Made by a program: the position numbers and the translations under genes. Below are positions 45,422-56,342 of a DNA stretch of 64,000 nucleotides, one piece after another. The notes beneath the pieces are model-generated. The model was not told the DNA's origin. It searched no databases and was given only the letters and a program-made list of their open reading frames with translations. Source of the stretch: Podospora bellae-mahoneyi (Eukaryota > Ascomycota > Sordariomycetes > Sordariales > Podosporaceae); the NCBI RefSeq assembly GCF_035222275.1, contig NC_085882.1, forward strand, positions 2,797,501 through 2,861,500, given 5' to 3'. Positions within the stretch are counted from its first letter, which is position 1. Each line of letters opens with the position of its first letter.

Positions 45422-46534
45422 GAGGAGGGTGGGTTTTGTGTGCCGTGATGCCGAGCACAGGTTTGAGGGTCTGGGAGACCCTGGGTGTAAGGAAAGCTTG
45501 CAGAGGTTAGACATTGGCTTAGTCCCAGGCAGAGATACAACCAGGTTGCAGCAGTGTCAGGTTTTGGTCTCTGAAGTACCTCCTATACTGTGATGCCGGC
45601 ATTTTTTTCGTGGCAACAAACACCCAAAATATGAGAAGTGGCCTCTAGTGAGCACTGTGAATCTCAGTATTGTTTGTTCTGGGTTTATGTCTTTGCGTTG
45701 TGTTGAACTTGATTGGTAGTGGGTAGGTAGTCTTTTCGCCCTGAAATGGGACCCAAGAAGACGGTTTGGATTGGGCAGAAATTGAGGGGAGAGGGGTTCA
45801 GGCGTGCCACGTTGTTGAGGGTCTGTCCCAGAGACATTGAAAATTTGCAGTGCTAGTAGGTGCTATTGGACAATTGAGTGAAGAATTGGACAAATGGAGA
45901 AGGGAAGGGGGTGATGGTGGTGATGCAGGTTTGGTTGGTTGTTGGTGTTGAGGTTCTTCTGTTGAGAAGACTCAACTAGGTAAGAAGAGGCAGATATGGA
46001 TGGAGGGGTAGTTGAAGCATGTCAGTCAGGGTAAGGTAGGTTGGCTGTTTCTAACTGACATGAGCATGCTTGGAGTGTAGCTACTTGGCTGGGTTAGTCT
46101 CGAAGAGGTGGTCGTTTGGCAGCTGTTGTAGGGTTCATGACCAGGGCCGATGGAAAGCAAAGTGGATGGCAACTCATGATGAGAGACTCGTAGCAGGATG
46201 CATCGTGGATGTCCACAGGGGTTCTTAATATTGCGTTGTTTTAGATATGGGTATGGCTTTTCAAAGGTACAGGTAGGGCTCTTCTAGGTACCCATAGCTG
46301 TGGCTCTTCGAAATGCAAAATGTATTACGTTTTTTCATGGCCTAAAGCTGTGACGTATTCCGGTAGTTGTTATCCGAAGTAAAGAGAAATGTAGATAACT
46401 AGTTTGTTATTTCATTATCTAGCGGATTAAGGGGTTGATTGTTTCTTAGGTACAGTCACCCTCTCCATAGAATAATTGACACAGGAAGTTGACGCCATAA
46501 TATACTGTGAACTATACCTTAGAAGTAAATCAAC

Positions 46535-46645
46535 AGATCTTCAAACTATCTTTAAAGGCCTATGAACTATCCTTAAATCCCATAAATTGTTTTTAAAGGC
46601 CTATAGACTATTTTTAAACGCCTATGGACTATCCTTCAAAGCAGT
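46535..46645 (+). repeat. AT-rich 21-bp minisatellite, array 4
   Basis: Units such as GACTATTTTTAAACGCCTATG and AACTATCCTTAAATCCCATAA in tandem. They are the same family as the array at 19541-19700 and lie just past the 3' end of HNH-like copy B. Confidence 0.85.
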
Positions 46646-46767
46646 TAACCTGCTTTAGTGTCTTAATTATTTTGTGGTAAGGGTGACCCCCTAAGTGCAA
46701 CTTGCTCTTGATATCTATAACTTCAAACACATACGTCTACGTCCTGTAAAAAAAGTCAGATCCGTGT

Positions 46768-47397
46768 TTATTGAGGGTTCAGACTTACTTCGAGAGGTTT
46801 ACTTATATCAAAATTCCTAAATAACAATGGGAGTATGTGGGCGCACTCTGAATAGTCACGAATTCGAAAACGCTGGTCTGCAGGTAGCTTGGTGTAGAAA
46901 TGGTTGTTGTCTACCGCCCTGGTAATGACACAACCATCCCGTATCATGCATTTCTCTCTGAGGACTGATTGTTTATTTCGAGATGACGGGTCGATATTGA
47001 TCATGGCTGTGTTGATGTCGTCTTCGAATTCTTCTGCTAGCCCTGGAGAGATAGTTAGGCTTTGAAGCCCAACGTTTCGAGCAGGTTTCAGAAGGGCGTC
47101 GACTAAGAAATTTCTCAGCTGCCTGAGTTTTCGTGCATTGGCAGAATTCTCCTCATTCTCCCGCATTAGCGTGATTCGCCCGGCAACCGGCAGGTGTATG
47201 ATGAATGCTTCAAGGACACGTTTGGTATCATCCTATCGTGAAATTTGCACATATCTGCTGAGTGCCTGACTACATATGTCGTATAGCTCCAATGCCTTCA
47301 CCGGGTCCTCAAACGCCGCTGATAAATATGTGCTGAATGCTGTTGAGACAATTGTCTCTTCGTCGACGTTTGGGTGCTGGGGGATGGCGCGCTCCAT
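46768..47397 (-). pseudogene. HNH-nuclease-like gene, copy B, with in-frame stop and truncated end
   Basis: The frame 47397..46768 is one open frame of 209 codons plus stop, broken only by TAG at 47235-47233 (codon 55). It starts MERAIPQHPNVDEETIVSTA, and later blocks are LRQLRNFLVDALLKPARNVG, TISPGLAEEFEDDINTAM, LREKCMIRDGC and ECAHILPL. RDG...ECAHILP is the first half of an HNH endonuclease centre, with the key His in AHILP. The distal N and H of the motif are absent because the frame ends soon after (SLNPQ). Relative to what I recall of the family, a Cys/Val/Thr segment after RDG is also missing. CAG to TAG at codon 55 would be a single C-to-T change. Divergent from the NLR pseudogene, about 250 bp away. 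Confidence 0.65.
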
Positions 47398-47560
47398 TTT
47401 AAAACTAAATAAAAATCGAGTAACGAAACCGGTAATAGATGCTCACAAAAAAACTAAATAGTGAATACCTAGGACACAGATTACTGTACAAACATTTTCC
47501 GGGGGAGAAAAAAAGCTCTAAACAGATGGGTCAAACCCTAGAGGGCTTGAGCTTGATTAA
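47398..47560 (-). promoter_or_regulatory. Upstream region conserved between the two HNH-like copies
   Basis: Read on the minus strand, this region shares blocks with 17795-17958: CTCAAGCCCTC, CCATCTG, CCTAGGT(G/A)TTCACT and GAGCATCT(C/A)TTACC, in the same order and spacing. The duplication therefore included promoter sequence. Confidence 0.6.
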
Positions 47561-47645
47561 CTGAGAGGAAGTGGCTTGAAGTAGCGTAATTACCTATTAA
47601 AGAAAGAAAGGACTGCGAAGGAGGCTGGAGCAAAGGCGTTCAACA

Positions 47646-48999
47646 GGTGGACACAGTCGCAGATGCCATCTCGACTGCGAAGAGTGCCTTCAGTCTGGCG
47701 CTTCAGGGCCTACCCCAAGTTTCTGTGCCGTGGGCTGCCACTTGTATCGCCTTGGAGATATTTTCACCCAGGAGCATTGACATGTCATCTGCTGACCTTA
47801 TCAGATGCTATTCAACCCTATTAAGAGCACCAGATCCAGTCGCTAAGGGATAAACCGCATCAGAACGATGATGGATTGGTACCGGGGACTGACTCACCCT
47901 CTGTTGCAGGACAGCCCAAGTGATAAGGGGAGCTCTCACAAATGAGACGACAATTTGGCATCCAAATTGTTGAACTCTATGAAGCTCTACTGTCTTATCA
48001 GATCACATTCGTCTGTTCCTGTTACCGTCATCGGGGTCTTGCCTTCTTAGGAGATATTCTCGAAATTGATGATTGGGAGCACAAGATGAAGCTCGTGGTC
48101 GATACCGAAACAGACATATACAAGTCGTCCAGGAAATATACAGCCCTGCAAATGTCGCTGCGGCTTGAATAACCAGTCGTGAATTGAGTAACGGACGAAG
48201 AAAACCAATTCCTGAGAAATCTTCGGTCTACTGATCCTCGGGATGACAAAGATCGCATGGAGAAAACCAAAGGAGGACTTCTCATCGAATCCTATGTTTG
48301 GATTGTAGGTAACCAACAGTTTCAGCAATGGGGGACTCACCCAGGCAGGCGAGTCTTCTGGATCAAAGGCAATCCGGGGAAAAGGGAAGACCATGCTTCT
48401 CTGCGGAATGATCAATGAGCTCTCAGGACTGAATACTGGAAATGGTAAAGGCACCTGCCTGGCGTATTTTCTGTGCCAAGCAACAGATTCTCGCATCAGC
48501 GGCACGACTTCAGTCTTACGGGGCTTGATCTATCTATTGATCGAACAGAAACCCTCGCTCATCTCTTATATTCGAGAGAAGTACGACCGTGCTGGGAAAG
48601 ATATGTTTGAAGACGTCAATGCTTGGTCTGCCTTTCCATTCCCTACTTGCTCCTGGAATCCTCAGTATGTAGGGTTACGCTCTGTCACATACAACGAAGA
48701 AGGCGGGTGTTTCAATGTGGGCCTGGATCGTCTGTGTCTTGTTTTAGAGTCCCTACCGGCTACAGACTCGACCCTGGGGTTAATTACCGGCTTCGTGAGG
48801 ATGGGTATAATGCGTCGCAGGATGGCAGGTGGGTTATCAAAGATGAAGAGAGATCGCTGTGGCTGCCAGCCGGACTATCGTCCTGATCATGCTTTCAGTT
48901 GGAAGGGGGCGGCACATACTCTGGTCATTTCCACGAAACGGAAGGGAGTCATGGTCATGGAGTTTGCCTCGGGTATGGATGTGCGCAGCGGGCATCGTT
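47646..48999 (+). pseudogene. NLR pseudogene: NACHT_N, broken NACHT P-loop, WD-type C-terminal tail
   Basis: Fragments occur in order but in different frames with stops. The N-terminal fungal NACHT_N domain gives VPWAATCIALEIFS, then QIVELYEALLSYQITFVCSC and LGDILEIDDWEHKMK. The NACHT entry gives LRSTDPRDDKDRMEKTKGGL and VFWIKGNPGK. One extra A in the run at 48380-48383 shifts the frame inside the Walker A motif; the next frame continues TMLLCGMINEL, LAYFLCQATDSRISGTTSVL and LIEQKPSLISYIREKYDRAG. A tail like the end of WD40 NLRs follows (LRSVTYNEEGGCFNVGLD, DGRWVIKDEERSLWLPA, then KRKGVMVMEFA). The NACHT core and all WD repeats are missing, so a large internal deletion is inferred. Stops after codons at 47851 and 48170 confirm decay. 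Confidence 0.75.
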
Positions 49000-49019
49000 A
49001 AGCCTCTAAAAATAGTTAA

Positions 49020-49130
49020 CAGACGTTGGGATGTACTATAGGCCTTTACTTGTAATCGCGTTGTTTCAAAAAGATAGTCCAAAGGCCTTCAAAGAGGTGT
49101 GCTAACTCTCTTTATAAGCCTTGATATTAT
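49020..49130 (-). repeat. Degenerate, inverted copy of the AT-rich 21-bp repeat
   Basis: On the minus strand, GGCCTTTGGACTATCTTTTTG and AAAGGCCTATAGTAC resemble the units at 46535-46640. The two tracts therefore flank the HNH/NLR relics in opposite orientation. Confidence 0.5.
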
Positions 49131-49576
49131 ATTTCAGTCTCTACTTTTGAGTCTCTACTTTTCCATCCACAGCGTACTTGACATTGAAGTTCAATCCAGT
49201 TGGTATTATGGGTGGTCAACACAAATAGGTATCAATTCAAGAACACTCAACATAAGAGATCTAACTACCCATGATACAACCCAACGAAATGCTCAACTTG
49301 AACCACCCAAAAACAGAAAGGTATCATTCCTCCATACTCAGTCTTATTACATACCCCCATAAAGAACAGATATCCTCTCCAATACAAAACAAAAGTCTTC
49401 CACGTGTGTGCGTGTGCGTGCTATATGCCCAAGTCCATTCTTTTTTGGTGCCCCACTTTTCCCAATCCCATATGCCCCATAATAAGCAAAAATACATCCA
49501 CACCTAGAAAGAAGAGTGACAAACGCTCGCCGGCTATTTAAAACAAAGAGAAACCAAAAAACGACAGTCCAAAATA
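49131..49576. other. Spacer before the histidine phosphatase 3' end
   Basis: About 450 bp, CA-rich. It likely includes the 3' UTR of the minus-strand phosphatase. Nothing else seen. Confidence 0.4.
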
Positions 49577-51663
49577 TCAGTAAACACTCCCCTGTATACT
49601 CTTATCCTCCATCTCAGCTCTCATCAATGCCTCATCCGCCTTCTCCGTTAACGTCCTCGCCAACTCCAACCCATCAGCGTTGCTCCCACTCTCATCCTCA
49701 TCCTCATCTGGCGTCTCATGCTCCCCATCTGCCTCGTGCTCTCCATCACTGCTATGCCCAGCATCACTGTGGCAGTCTCCCAACCTGTTAGCCCTCATAC
49801 CCCTTCCCATCCGGCTGTTATCTCTCTTGCTGCCAGGCCCAGTGAGAAAGACAGCACGATGAGAAGCAGGCTTGAGATAATCATGTGTATGTGAGTGGTG
49901 GTGAGTATGTCTGTGACGCTCGTCCTCTGACGAGTCAGCGTCATCCCCGCTGGCGACGCTGTTATGCCCGCTGTACGTCCCGCCAAAGTCCCTTCCGACA
50001 TGGAGTTGCTGTACCGCGCCCCCATGGGCAGAAGTTTGATGGTTGCTGCTGCTGTTGCTGTTGTTGTTGCTGAGATGGGGCGGTAGGCTGGGACTCTTGA
50101 GCTGGCCACGTAATCGGTCGTCGACAGAGATAAAAGACGGCGTACCGTCTGGACTAGAAACCACCTCATCTCGGGCCTTGCTGATGTCGATTTTGGGACC
50201 CGTGATAGAGATGTCAAAGGAGGGGTTAGGGCTGCCGTCTGCGCAAAGCGTGGTTGATGACTGAGACCAGAAAATCTTTTTGCCTGCCGGCCGTCGACTC
50301 ACTAGTGTTGTGCTATTGGCCGTGCCGTTGAAGGAAGGGTTGGTGAGGCCTAAGGTCGAAGAGGTTGTCGTGTTGTTGTTGCTGTTGGTCGTCGAGGAGG
50401 TGGAAGAAGTAGAGTTATTCGTTTCAGCAGGGGGAGCAAGAGCGGCAGCAGCATCGAGGGGAGAGGCGGTGCCGTTCTTGACGGCTGTCACGTTGCTCCC
50501 GCTCGTGTTGCTGTTGCTGTTGCTACCGCTGCTGTTTTCACTTCCAGCCAGGCCGACAGCCTGGTTAGAGATGATATGGTCATTCTTGACCAAGTCAGCC
50601 AGCGTCTGGCGGATCTTGAAATTCTTGTCGTGGTTGCAGCCGTTGGGACAGCCTCCCCAGCGACGTCGAATCTCAACCACTGAGCCGGTGCGAGCAAGTT
50701 TCGAACTGTCTTTACTCTTTCCATTCTCCTTTCCGGTCTCCGCCTTCTCCTTGTCCTTTACCTCGGCTTCCTTTTCTCTGGCCACCGCTTCCAACGCGTT
50801 TTGTTTTTTGAGATCGGACCATGTCCGTAGCTTGTTTTCTAGGATGTATTTGCCCGTGTTCATGTCCTGCCTCATGGTGAGGAACTCGCAGTGGTTCACG
50901 TTGCGGAGATCCTCAAAGTACTCGACACTGAAATGGTACCACTTCATGAGGAAGACACGAGACATGAGACCGTGAGTGACTGTTGTGGGTTATTATTAGC
51001 ATCCCCATTTCTTTGGAAAATTGGCTCGTTCCTGGACGAAAGAAAAGACATACCTAATACGCAGACACTGGGAAAGTCGTCATCCCCAAACTGTCTCCAC
51101 AAACTCTCGTTGAAACCACTGACACGATCGTAGGCATCCGCCGCACTCTCGCCGTTTGGAATTCTGTAGAAAAAGTGACCATAGTCGGCACGCTCCTGCC
51201 ACATCCTTTCCATCTCGGCGCTGCATGGCTGGAAGTTGCCAAAATCTTGTTCGCGCAGCCTTGGCTCCTCATAGACCTTGATCCTGTTCCTGTTAAAGTT
51301 GCTGTCTTCTGGCTGGTTGTCCGTCAAGGTGGCGAGGATGCCTTCTGTCGTCTCTCTTGTCCGTCTGTAGGGGCTGGTGAAGAACTGAAGAGTGTCGTCG
51401 GGCCGCAGCAGGCCCTTGAGTCTCCGACCGGCTTCGTAGGCTTGTTGCCATCCTTCTTGCGTGAGCTTGACTCTGTGATCGGGAATGGTCTGGTGGATGT
51501 CGCGGTTCTCTGTTGCGGAAATGGCATGTTAGTCACACTGATCTTCTTGTACCCCTCCTTTTTTGCGACATGGGAATCTGCAGTGCGAGGCTGAGACATG
51601 TGACGTACTGTTGCCCTCCGACTGGGCGTGTCTGATAAGGATGATAAGTCTTGGTTTCCCCAT
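49577..51663 (-). CDS. Histidine phosphatase superfamily protein (Det1/phosphoglycerate mutase-like)
   Basis: Three exons, 51663..51609, 51509..51054 and 50979..49577, encode 637 aa. The introns are 99 and 74 bp and the phases close. The start gives MGKPRLIILIRHAQSEGN, with the nucleophilic His12 in an RHA rather than RHG triad. Further markers are IHQTIPDHRVKLTQEGWQQA, FFTSPYRRTRETTEGIL and the second catalytic His in VTHGLMSR (His155). The first 230 residues or so match the small fungal phosphatase related to yeast Det1 (YDR051C), which acts in intracellular sterol movement. The remaining 400 residues are Asn/Ser/Thr-rich and disordered, with a Glu-rich end. The N-terminal family call is firm; the cellular role in this organism is inferred. 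Confidence 0.9.
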
Positions 51664-53566
51664 GATTGTGTTCTCCTTCTCTTCTCTGGGTGAATTGGGT
51701 CGTGGAGATAGCTGCAGTTGGTGTTTGAGCAGGATTGGGGAGTGGGCAGGTGTTTCTTGGGCGCTTGGTGGTCTAGTGATAGGCAGTTCGTTTCAAGTTG
51801 CCTTGTAGGTAAGGGGAGGGCCTATCAAACAAGGTGGGGGATAAAGCGCTAGGGGTTGTCCGACAAAGGGGATCTTCGGGAGTAACAGAAGGGAAAAGGA
51901 AAAATGGAAACAGGCCAAGTTTTAATAGCTTTGAGATTCTCAGTTACAGCACAGAGCCTAGCTGCCCAGTCTTTTGCAATATGGATGCTCGATGATATTT
52001 CGTATTACCAATGCGGTTCGTCACCAAGTGACCCCTGCCAATTACTCACTATCCCAAGCCCACTGCCCAGTTGTTTTTAGCAGGCTCCAAGTGGAACTGT
52101 GGAACGGTGGAACGGTGGACACAAGCAAACTCAGACTTCAAGTTGGGCATGACCCCGCTAGTTTTTCATCTGGAGGTGTCTGGATCTCGTTGGCTGCTTG
52201 GTCCATGGAACAGCACCCAAAGCTGTCGTGTCTGCCTCTCCTTGCGCGCGCCTGATGATGGATGGCAGTGCCCGTGTCTGCATGGTTCTGCCATTCTTCA
52301 GCTTTGGGCTTTCTTCTATTGTGCAATACCTCTATCAAAGCAAATGGCACGATTCCACCGTCCCTTCGTGCCACTTCTGGTGTCATCTCCTGAAAGCATA
52401 GGGCTGCCGAGTTTTGCTAGCTGATAGCAAAAGAGTACCCGCCGAACCGGTGACCGCCTGATCGCCATCGAATCAGACCGCCTCCCGAAGAGATCTACCC
52501 ATCTGCCACCCGTGGCTTGCTAACAGCAGATGTGTGGTACAGACGCGCACCCCCCGCCCCCGCCCCCGGCACTTGACCATTCTGGATGACGGTTCCTGAA
52601 GCGCCCAGTTCTTGTCCCCCAAGCGCCTAACAGGAACAGACAACGTTTTCCTGCATTTTTACCTAATATGCTTCCATTTCCAGCAACATGTTCGTATCCT
52701 CTTTCATGATGCAAAATCACCACATGACACGTTGGATATTTCTCCATGCCACCAGTTCAGTCTAGATCGACAATTATATGGGGTAAACGGAGTCCACAAT
52801 GTTGTTCACGTGCCCCTTTCTTCTGGATCGTGTTTGCGGTTCCCCGGGCCCCCCTACTAAAAAAATCAAAAAAAAAGTCGTCAATGCAATCCTGACTGGA
52901 TCGTGGGTCGCTAAACCCCGCCATTTCTCTTGGGGCTGCCAAGATATCGTGATCGAAATTTGAGACAGCTTCCCATTTTCAACCACTTGTCTAAACACAT
53001 GCTTGATCACTGACCAGAAGACCAATCAATGGGACTCTCTCTTGGCCGTAACATTTGCTCACACCCGGATATCATCACGCAAAACGTGCGGTGCGTGTCA
53101 TGGCCATTTCGTTCCGTTTGCTCCCGTGGTAGGTCCCGTAGGTCCCGGAATCTTAGATCTTCATTGTGTCAGGCACCACGAGGCTGAAGCCCCACCACCA
53201 AAGTGACTCTTTTCTTGGCACAGCCAAGGTGGTGGCCCAGGCTCTCAATTTTTTTCCCTGGTTGCGCCGCGGTCGCGTCCGGTGTGCCAAGCCAAACCAA
53301 GTGCACCATCCAGCTGCAAAGCTTCAACTCCAAGAAATCGCATCATCAGCATCACCACCATCTGTCGCGAGGGACCCACCAAATCGACTCACAGTCGCTA
53401 CCACGTTCACATTACAATTCCGGCTTTTGTAGTAAACAGCCATCACCACCATCCTTGTCGGCAACTAGCTACTGGATCCAGCCTTGCGATTACATCACTC
53501 CACCACCATCAACCCTCCCAATCCTCAACCTCAGCTCACCTCAGCTCACCTCAACCAACTCCCAAA
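51664..53566. promoter_or_regulatory. Divergent intergenic region, phosphatase / PRKRIP1-like
   Basis: About 1.9 kb between two divergent starts. The stretch 53280-53566 is CA- and CT-rich leader before the plus-strand ATG. Two CTCACCTCAG direct repeats occur at 53532-53552. No further gene seen. Confidence 0.5.
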
Positions 53567-54175
53567 ATGGCCGACGCCCCCCCAGCCAAACGCCTCAAAA
53601 CAACCACCTCCGCCAAAACCAAACACAACCTCTCCCCCACCTCCCTCCAAGCAGCAACCCTCTCATCCCTCTTCGCAAACCCCGACAAGCCCATCCCCGT
53701 CCCCACCGGACCCCAAAAGAAACACCTCCCCCCGCCCCCAGAAATAGTAACCAACGTCCAAGGCTCCTCCGCCGGCGCCGGATCGGGCGAGTTTCACGTC
53801 TACAAAGCCGCCCGCCGCCGCGAATATGAACGACTCCGGCAAATGGAAGAGGAAACCGCCGCTGAAAAGGCCCAGCGCGAGTTTGAGGAGGAACGACTAG
53901 AGAGGATAAGAAAGGACGAGGAAAAGACGCGGAAGAACAGGGAGAAGAGGAATAAGAAGAAGCAGAATAAGGGGAAGGGAGGTGGGAATAAAGGGGGGAC
54001 GCCGCAGCCAACTACTACCGCGAGTGGGAAGGTGGGGGATAAGAAAGGTGACGATGGTGATAAAGTGGCTGGAAATGGGACAGAGAAGGGGGATGCAAAG
54101 GAGTCGACAACACCACAACCACCCGCTGTCCCAGTCGCCCAAGGGGTGGGGTTGGTCATCTGCGATGATGATTGA
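53567..54175 (+). CDS. PRKRIP1-like spliceosomal protein (DUF1168)
   Basis: A single exon of 202 aa starting MADAPPAKRLK in AAAATGG context. The conserved DUF1168 core is SGEFHVYKAARRREYERLRQ (residues about 71-90), followed by a long charged helix of Glu, Arg and Lys up to about residue 135 and a Lys/Gly-rich disordered tail. The human relative PRKRIP1 sits in the catalytic spliceosome, where its long helix bridges U2 snRNP and other parts; a splicing role here is inferred. The frame is open further upstream to 53282, but that part is Pro/Ser/His-rich leader without family resemblance, so the internal ATG is preferred. Convergent with cct3, 163 bp apart. Confidence 0.85.
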   Translation: MADAPPAKRLKTTTSAKTKHNLSPTSLQAATLSSLFANPDKPIPVPTGPQKKHLPPPPEIVTNVQGSSAGAGSGEFHVYKAARRREYERLRQMEEETAAEKAQREFEEERLERIRKDEEKTRKNREKRNKKKQNKGKGGGNKGGTPQPTTTASGKVGDKKGDDGDKVAGNGTEKGDAKESTTPQPPAVPVAQGVGLVICDDD

Positions 54176-54338
54176 ACGACAACCAGCTTCACACACGCAG
54201 CATCAGCAATCGGTAGAGTATCAGAGGAAAGGGTATCTGCATTCCAGCATTTTATTTGTTCACTACTTCCCACCCATCCATCCATCTATGCCATGCTTTA
54301 TCTACCGGCGGGTCTACCCTCCTTCGTCATCTGTACAT

Positions 54339-56342
54339 TTAATCATCACCACCGCTAATGCCGACACCCGGTTGCAGCTTCTTCGCGCTGCAAATGTCAT
54401 CTACTCTGAGCAAGAGGCAGGCGGCCTACGTTATGTTAGTATACTGTAATACCGTAGGCAGAATCAAAAACCATACCTCGATAGCAGTCTTCATGCTCTG
54501 CACCTTGATAGCCTCCGGCTCCCAAACACCATACTCCTTCATGTCCACCAGCGAACCAGTATCACCATTCACGCCCCACGAGCTCTTGCCCTCGGCGTGC
54601 TTAGCCCGGAGATCGGTCAGCACCCTGACAGGGGACTTGCCCGCGTTCTGGATAAGCGTCCGGGGGATGACCTCAAGCGCCTCGGCAACAGCCTTGTAAG
54701 GCCACTGCTGGACACCCTCAATGCTCTTGGCGAGCTGCTGTAACCTGACAGAGACCGCCATCTCGGTAGCACCACCGCCAGGGGATAATCTGGGGTGGAA
54801 CATGACGTTGCGCGCCACGCCCATGGCGTCCTGGAGGTTGCGCTCGATCTCGTTGAGAACATCCTTAGAGGGACCTCTGAGGAGGACAGTGCAGGCCTTT
54901 GGTGACTTGCACTTTGTGAGGAAGGTGAAATACTCGTCGCCAATCTTCTCAATCTCGAACAGACCGCACTGGGTGCCGACGTCAGACTCCTGGAGGTCTT
55001 CCACTCTGTTGACGATGGTGGCACCAGTGGCTCTCGCTATCCGGTTGTTGTCTGTCTTGCGCACGCGGCGGAGGGCTGTGACGTTGGCCTTCATGAGGTA
55101 GTGCTGAGCGAGATCTAATACACCATCATCAGTCTTATGCCCCCTATACCCCTGAATGTTTGCAAACAAACTTACCAGAAACACCCTTCTCAGTGATAAC
55201 CAAATCTGGGTTCAGCGCCAAGATATGCTCACACATGCTCTTGACCTGCTCCTCCTCAATCTCTAAAATCCTGTTCCAGTCCTCCTCCTTCGTCACCTCG
55301 ATATTAGTCTGCGACTCTCCCTTCTTATACTCCAAAGGACAATCCAACAGAATAATCCTCGGGTTCTCAATCTTGCGGCGCATCTTGGGATGAGTAATAT
55401 CCTTGTTGAGCATCACACCATCCAGCACCCGACTGTCCTCAATCTCACCACCAGGCACCTTCTCAACACGCGCATACCGCTTGATATCGACCTCGCGCTT
55501 GCCATTGCCAACCTCCCAGGTGACTGTCCTGACAGCGTTCAAGGCAAGGCTGCACATGAGCTCCGACCATCTCGAGACAAACTTTGTGCCGATGGACGAA
55601 GAAATAAGCTTGTACATCTCCTTGTCGTCGTTGATGTCGATGGGAAGGGAGATCTCCTCGATGATTTCCAGCGCGTCCTTAAGAGCCCGCTTGAAGGCCG
55701 CGATGATGTTGACTGGGTGGATGTTGCGCTCGAGTTGGGGGAGGGCCTGCGCGAGGATCTCACCGGCTGTGACAAAGTGTTAGCCCCTGGTCAGCTTCCA
55801 TGCCCAACATGCCCATCAGTGTTGATTTGTAACCCACCCAGGATAATAACAGTAGTAGTACCATCACCAACCTCCTCATCCTGCGTCCGGCTGAGCTCGA
55901 TCATGCTCTTGGCCGCGGGGTGCGACACCTCGATCTCGCGGAGGATGGCGTGGCCGTCGTTGGTGAGGACGATGCCGCCCATGGGGTCGAGCAGCATCTT
56001 CAACATGGCCTTGGGGCCCAGGCATGATCGGATAATATCAGCAACACTGTATCCCCCAGGTAAGTTTCATGTACTTCAAACGACGACGACGACAACATCG
56101 ACTCGGGGCGGTCAAGCAACCAGGACGGCGGGGTAGTAGTAACATACGTTTTGGCAGCAGCGATGTTCGACAACTGAGCCTTGCGACCGGTCTGCCTCTC
56201 AGCACCGGCATTGGTGTCTATGTTCATACCATAATGGTCAGCTATGAGCAAGTCGCGGTAAAGGGGACCCAAAGTATATAGGAGGCGGGGAAGCTTCCAT
56301 AGAGGAGGGATCCATACTCATCACCAAGACAGGAGCCTGCAT
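54339..56342 (-). CDS. cct3: Chaperonin TRiC/CCT subunit gamma (Cct3)
   Basis: Six exons, 56342..56318, 56217..56148, 56046..55838, 55766..55176, 55114..54477 and 54425..54339, give 539 aa with every phase closing. The tiny first exon builds MQAPVLVM before NTNAGAERQTGRKAQLSNIA. ATP-binding and hydrolysis signatures are LDPMGGIVLTNDGHAIL, DEEVGDGTTTVIIL (about residues 88-101) and LSPGGGATEM (about 408-417). VEKVPGGEIEDSRVLDGVM and KARRV-like TALRRVRKTDNNRIARATGA identify the gamma subunit. The C terminus is SAKKLQPGVGISGGDD. The protein is one of eight subunits of the cytosolic ring that folds actin, tubulin and other proteins. Five short introns of 51-100 bp, several with clear CTAAC branch sites, make the model robust. 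Confidence 0.97.

Larger units (their letters stand above)
36628..46534. other. Gene-poor region downstream of the Ecl1-like gene
   Basis: The first few hundred bases are presumably 3' UTR. After that no convincing gene is seen. Longer open frames at 39534-40115, 40900-41408 and 42144-42922 were read and match nothing. Minor structures are a degenerate direct duplication at 38591-38800, a pair of near repeats at 45300-45421, a poly-A tract at about 43370-43392 and a G10 tract near 39787. The rest appears unstructured. Confidence 0.4.

Noticed and set aside
19701-46534. Centromere or RIP-mutated transposon block
   Set aside because: The sequence is not AT-rich and shows no long repeated or transposon-like parts.
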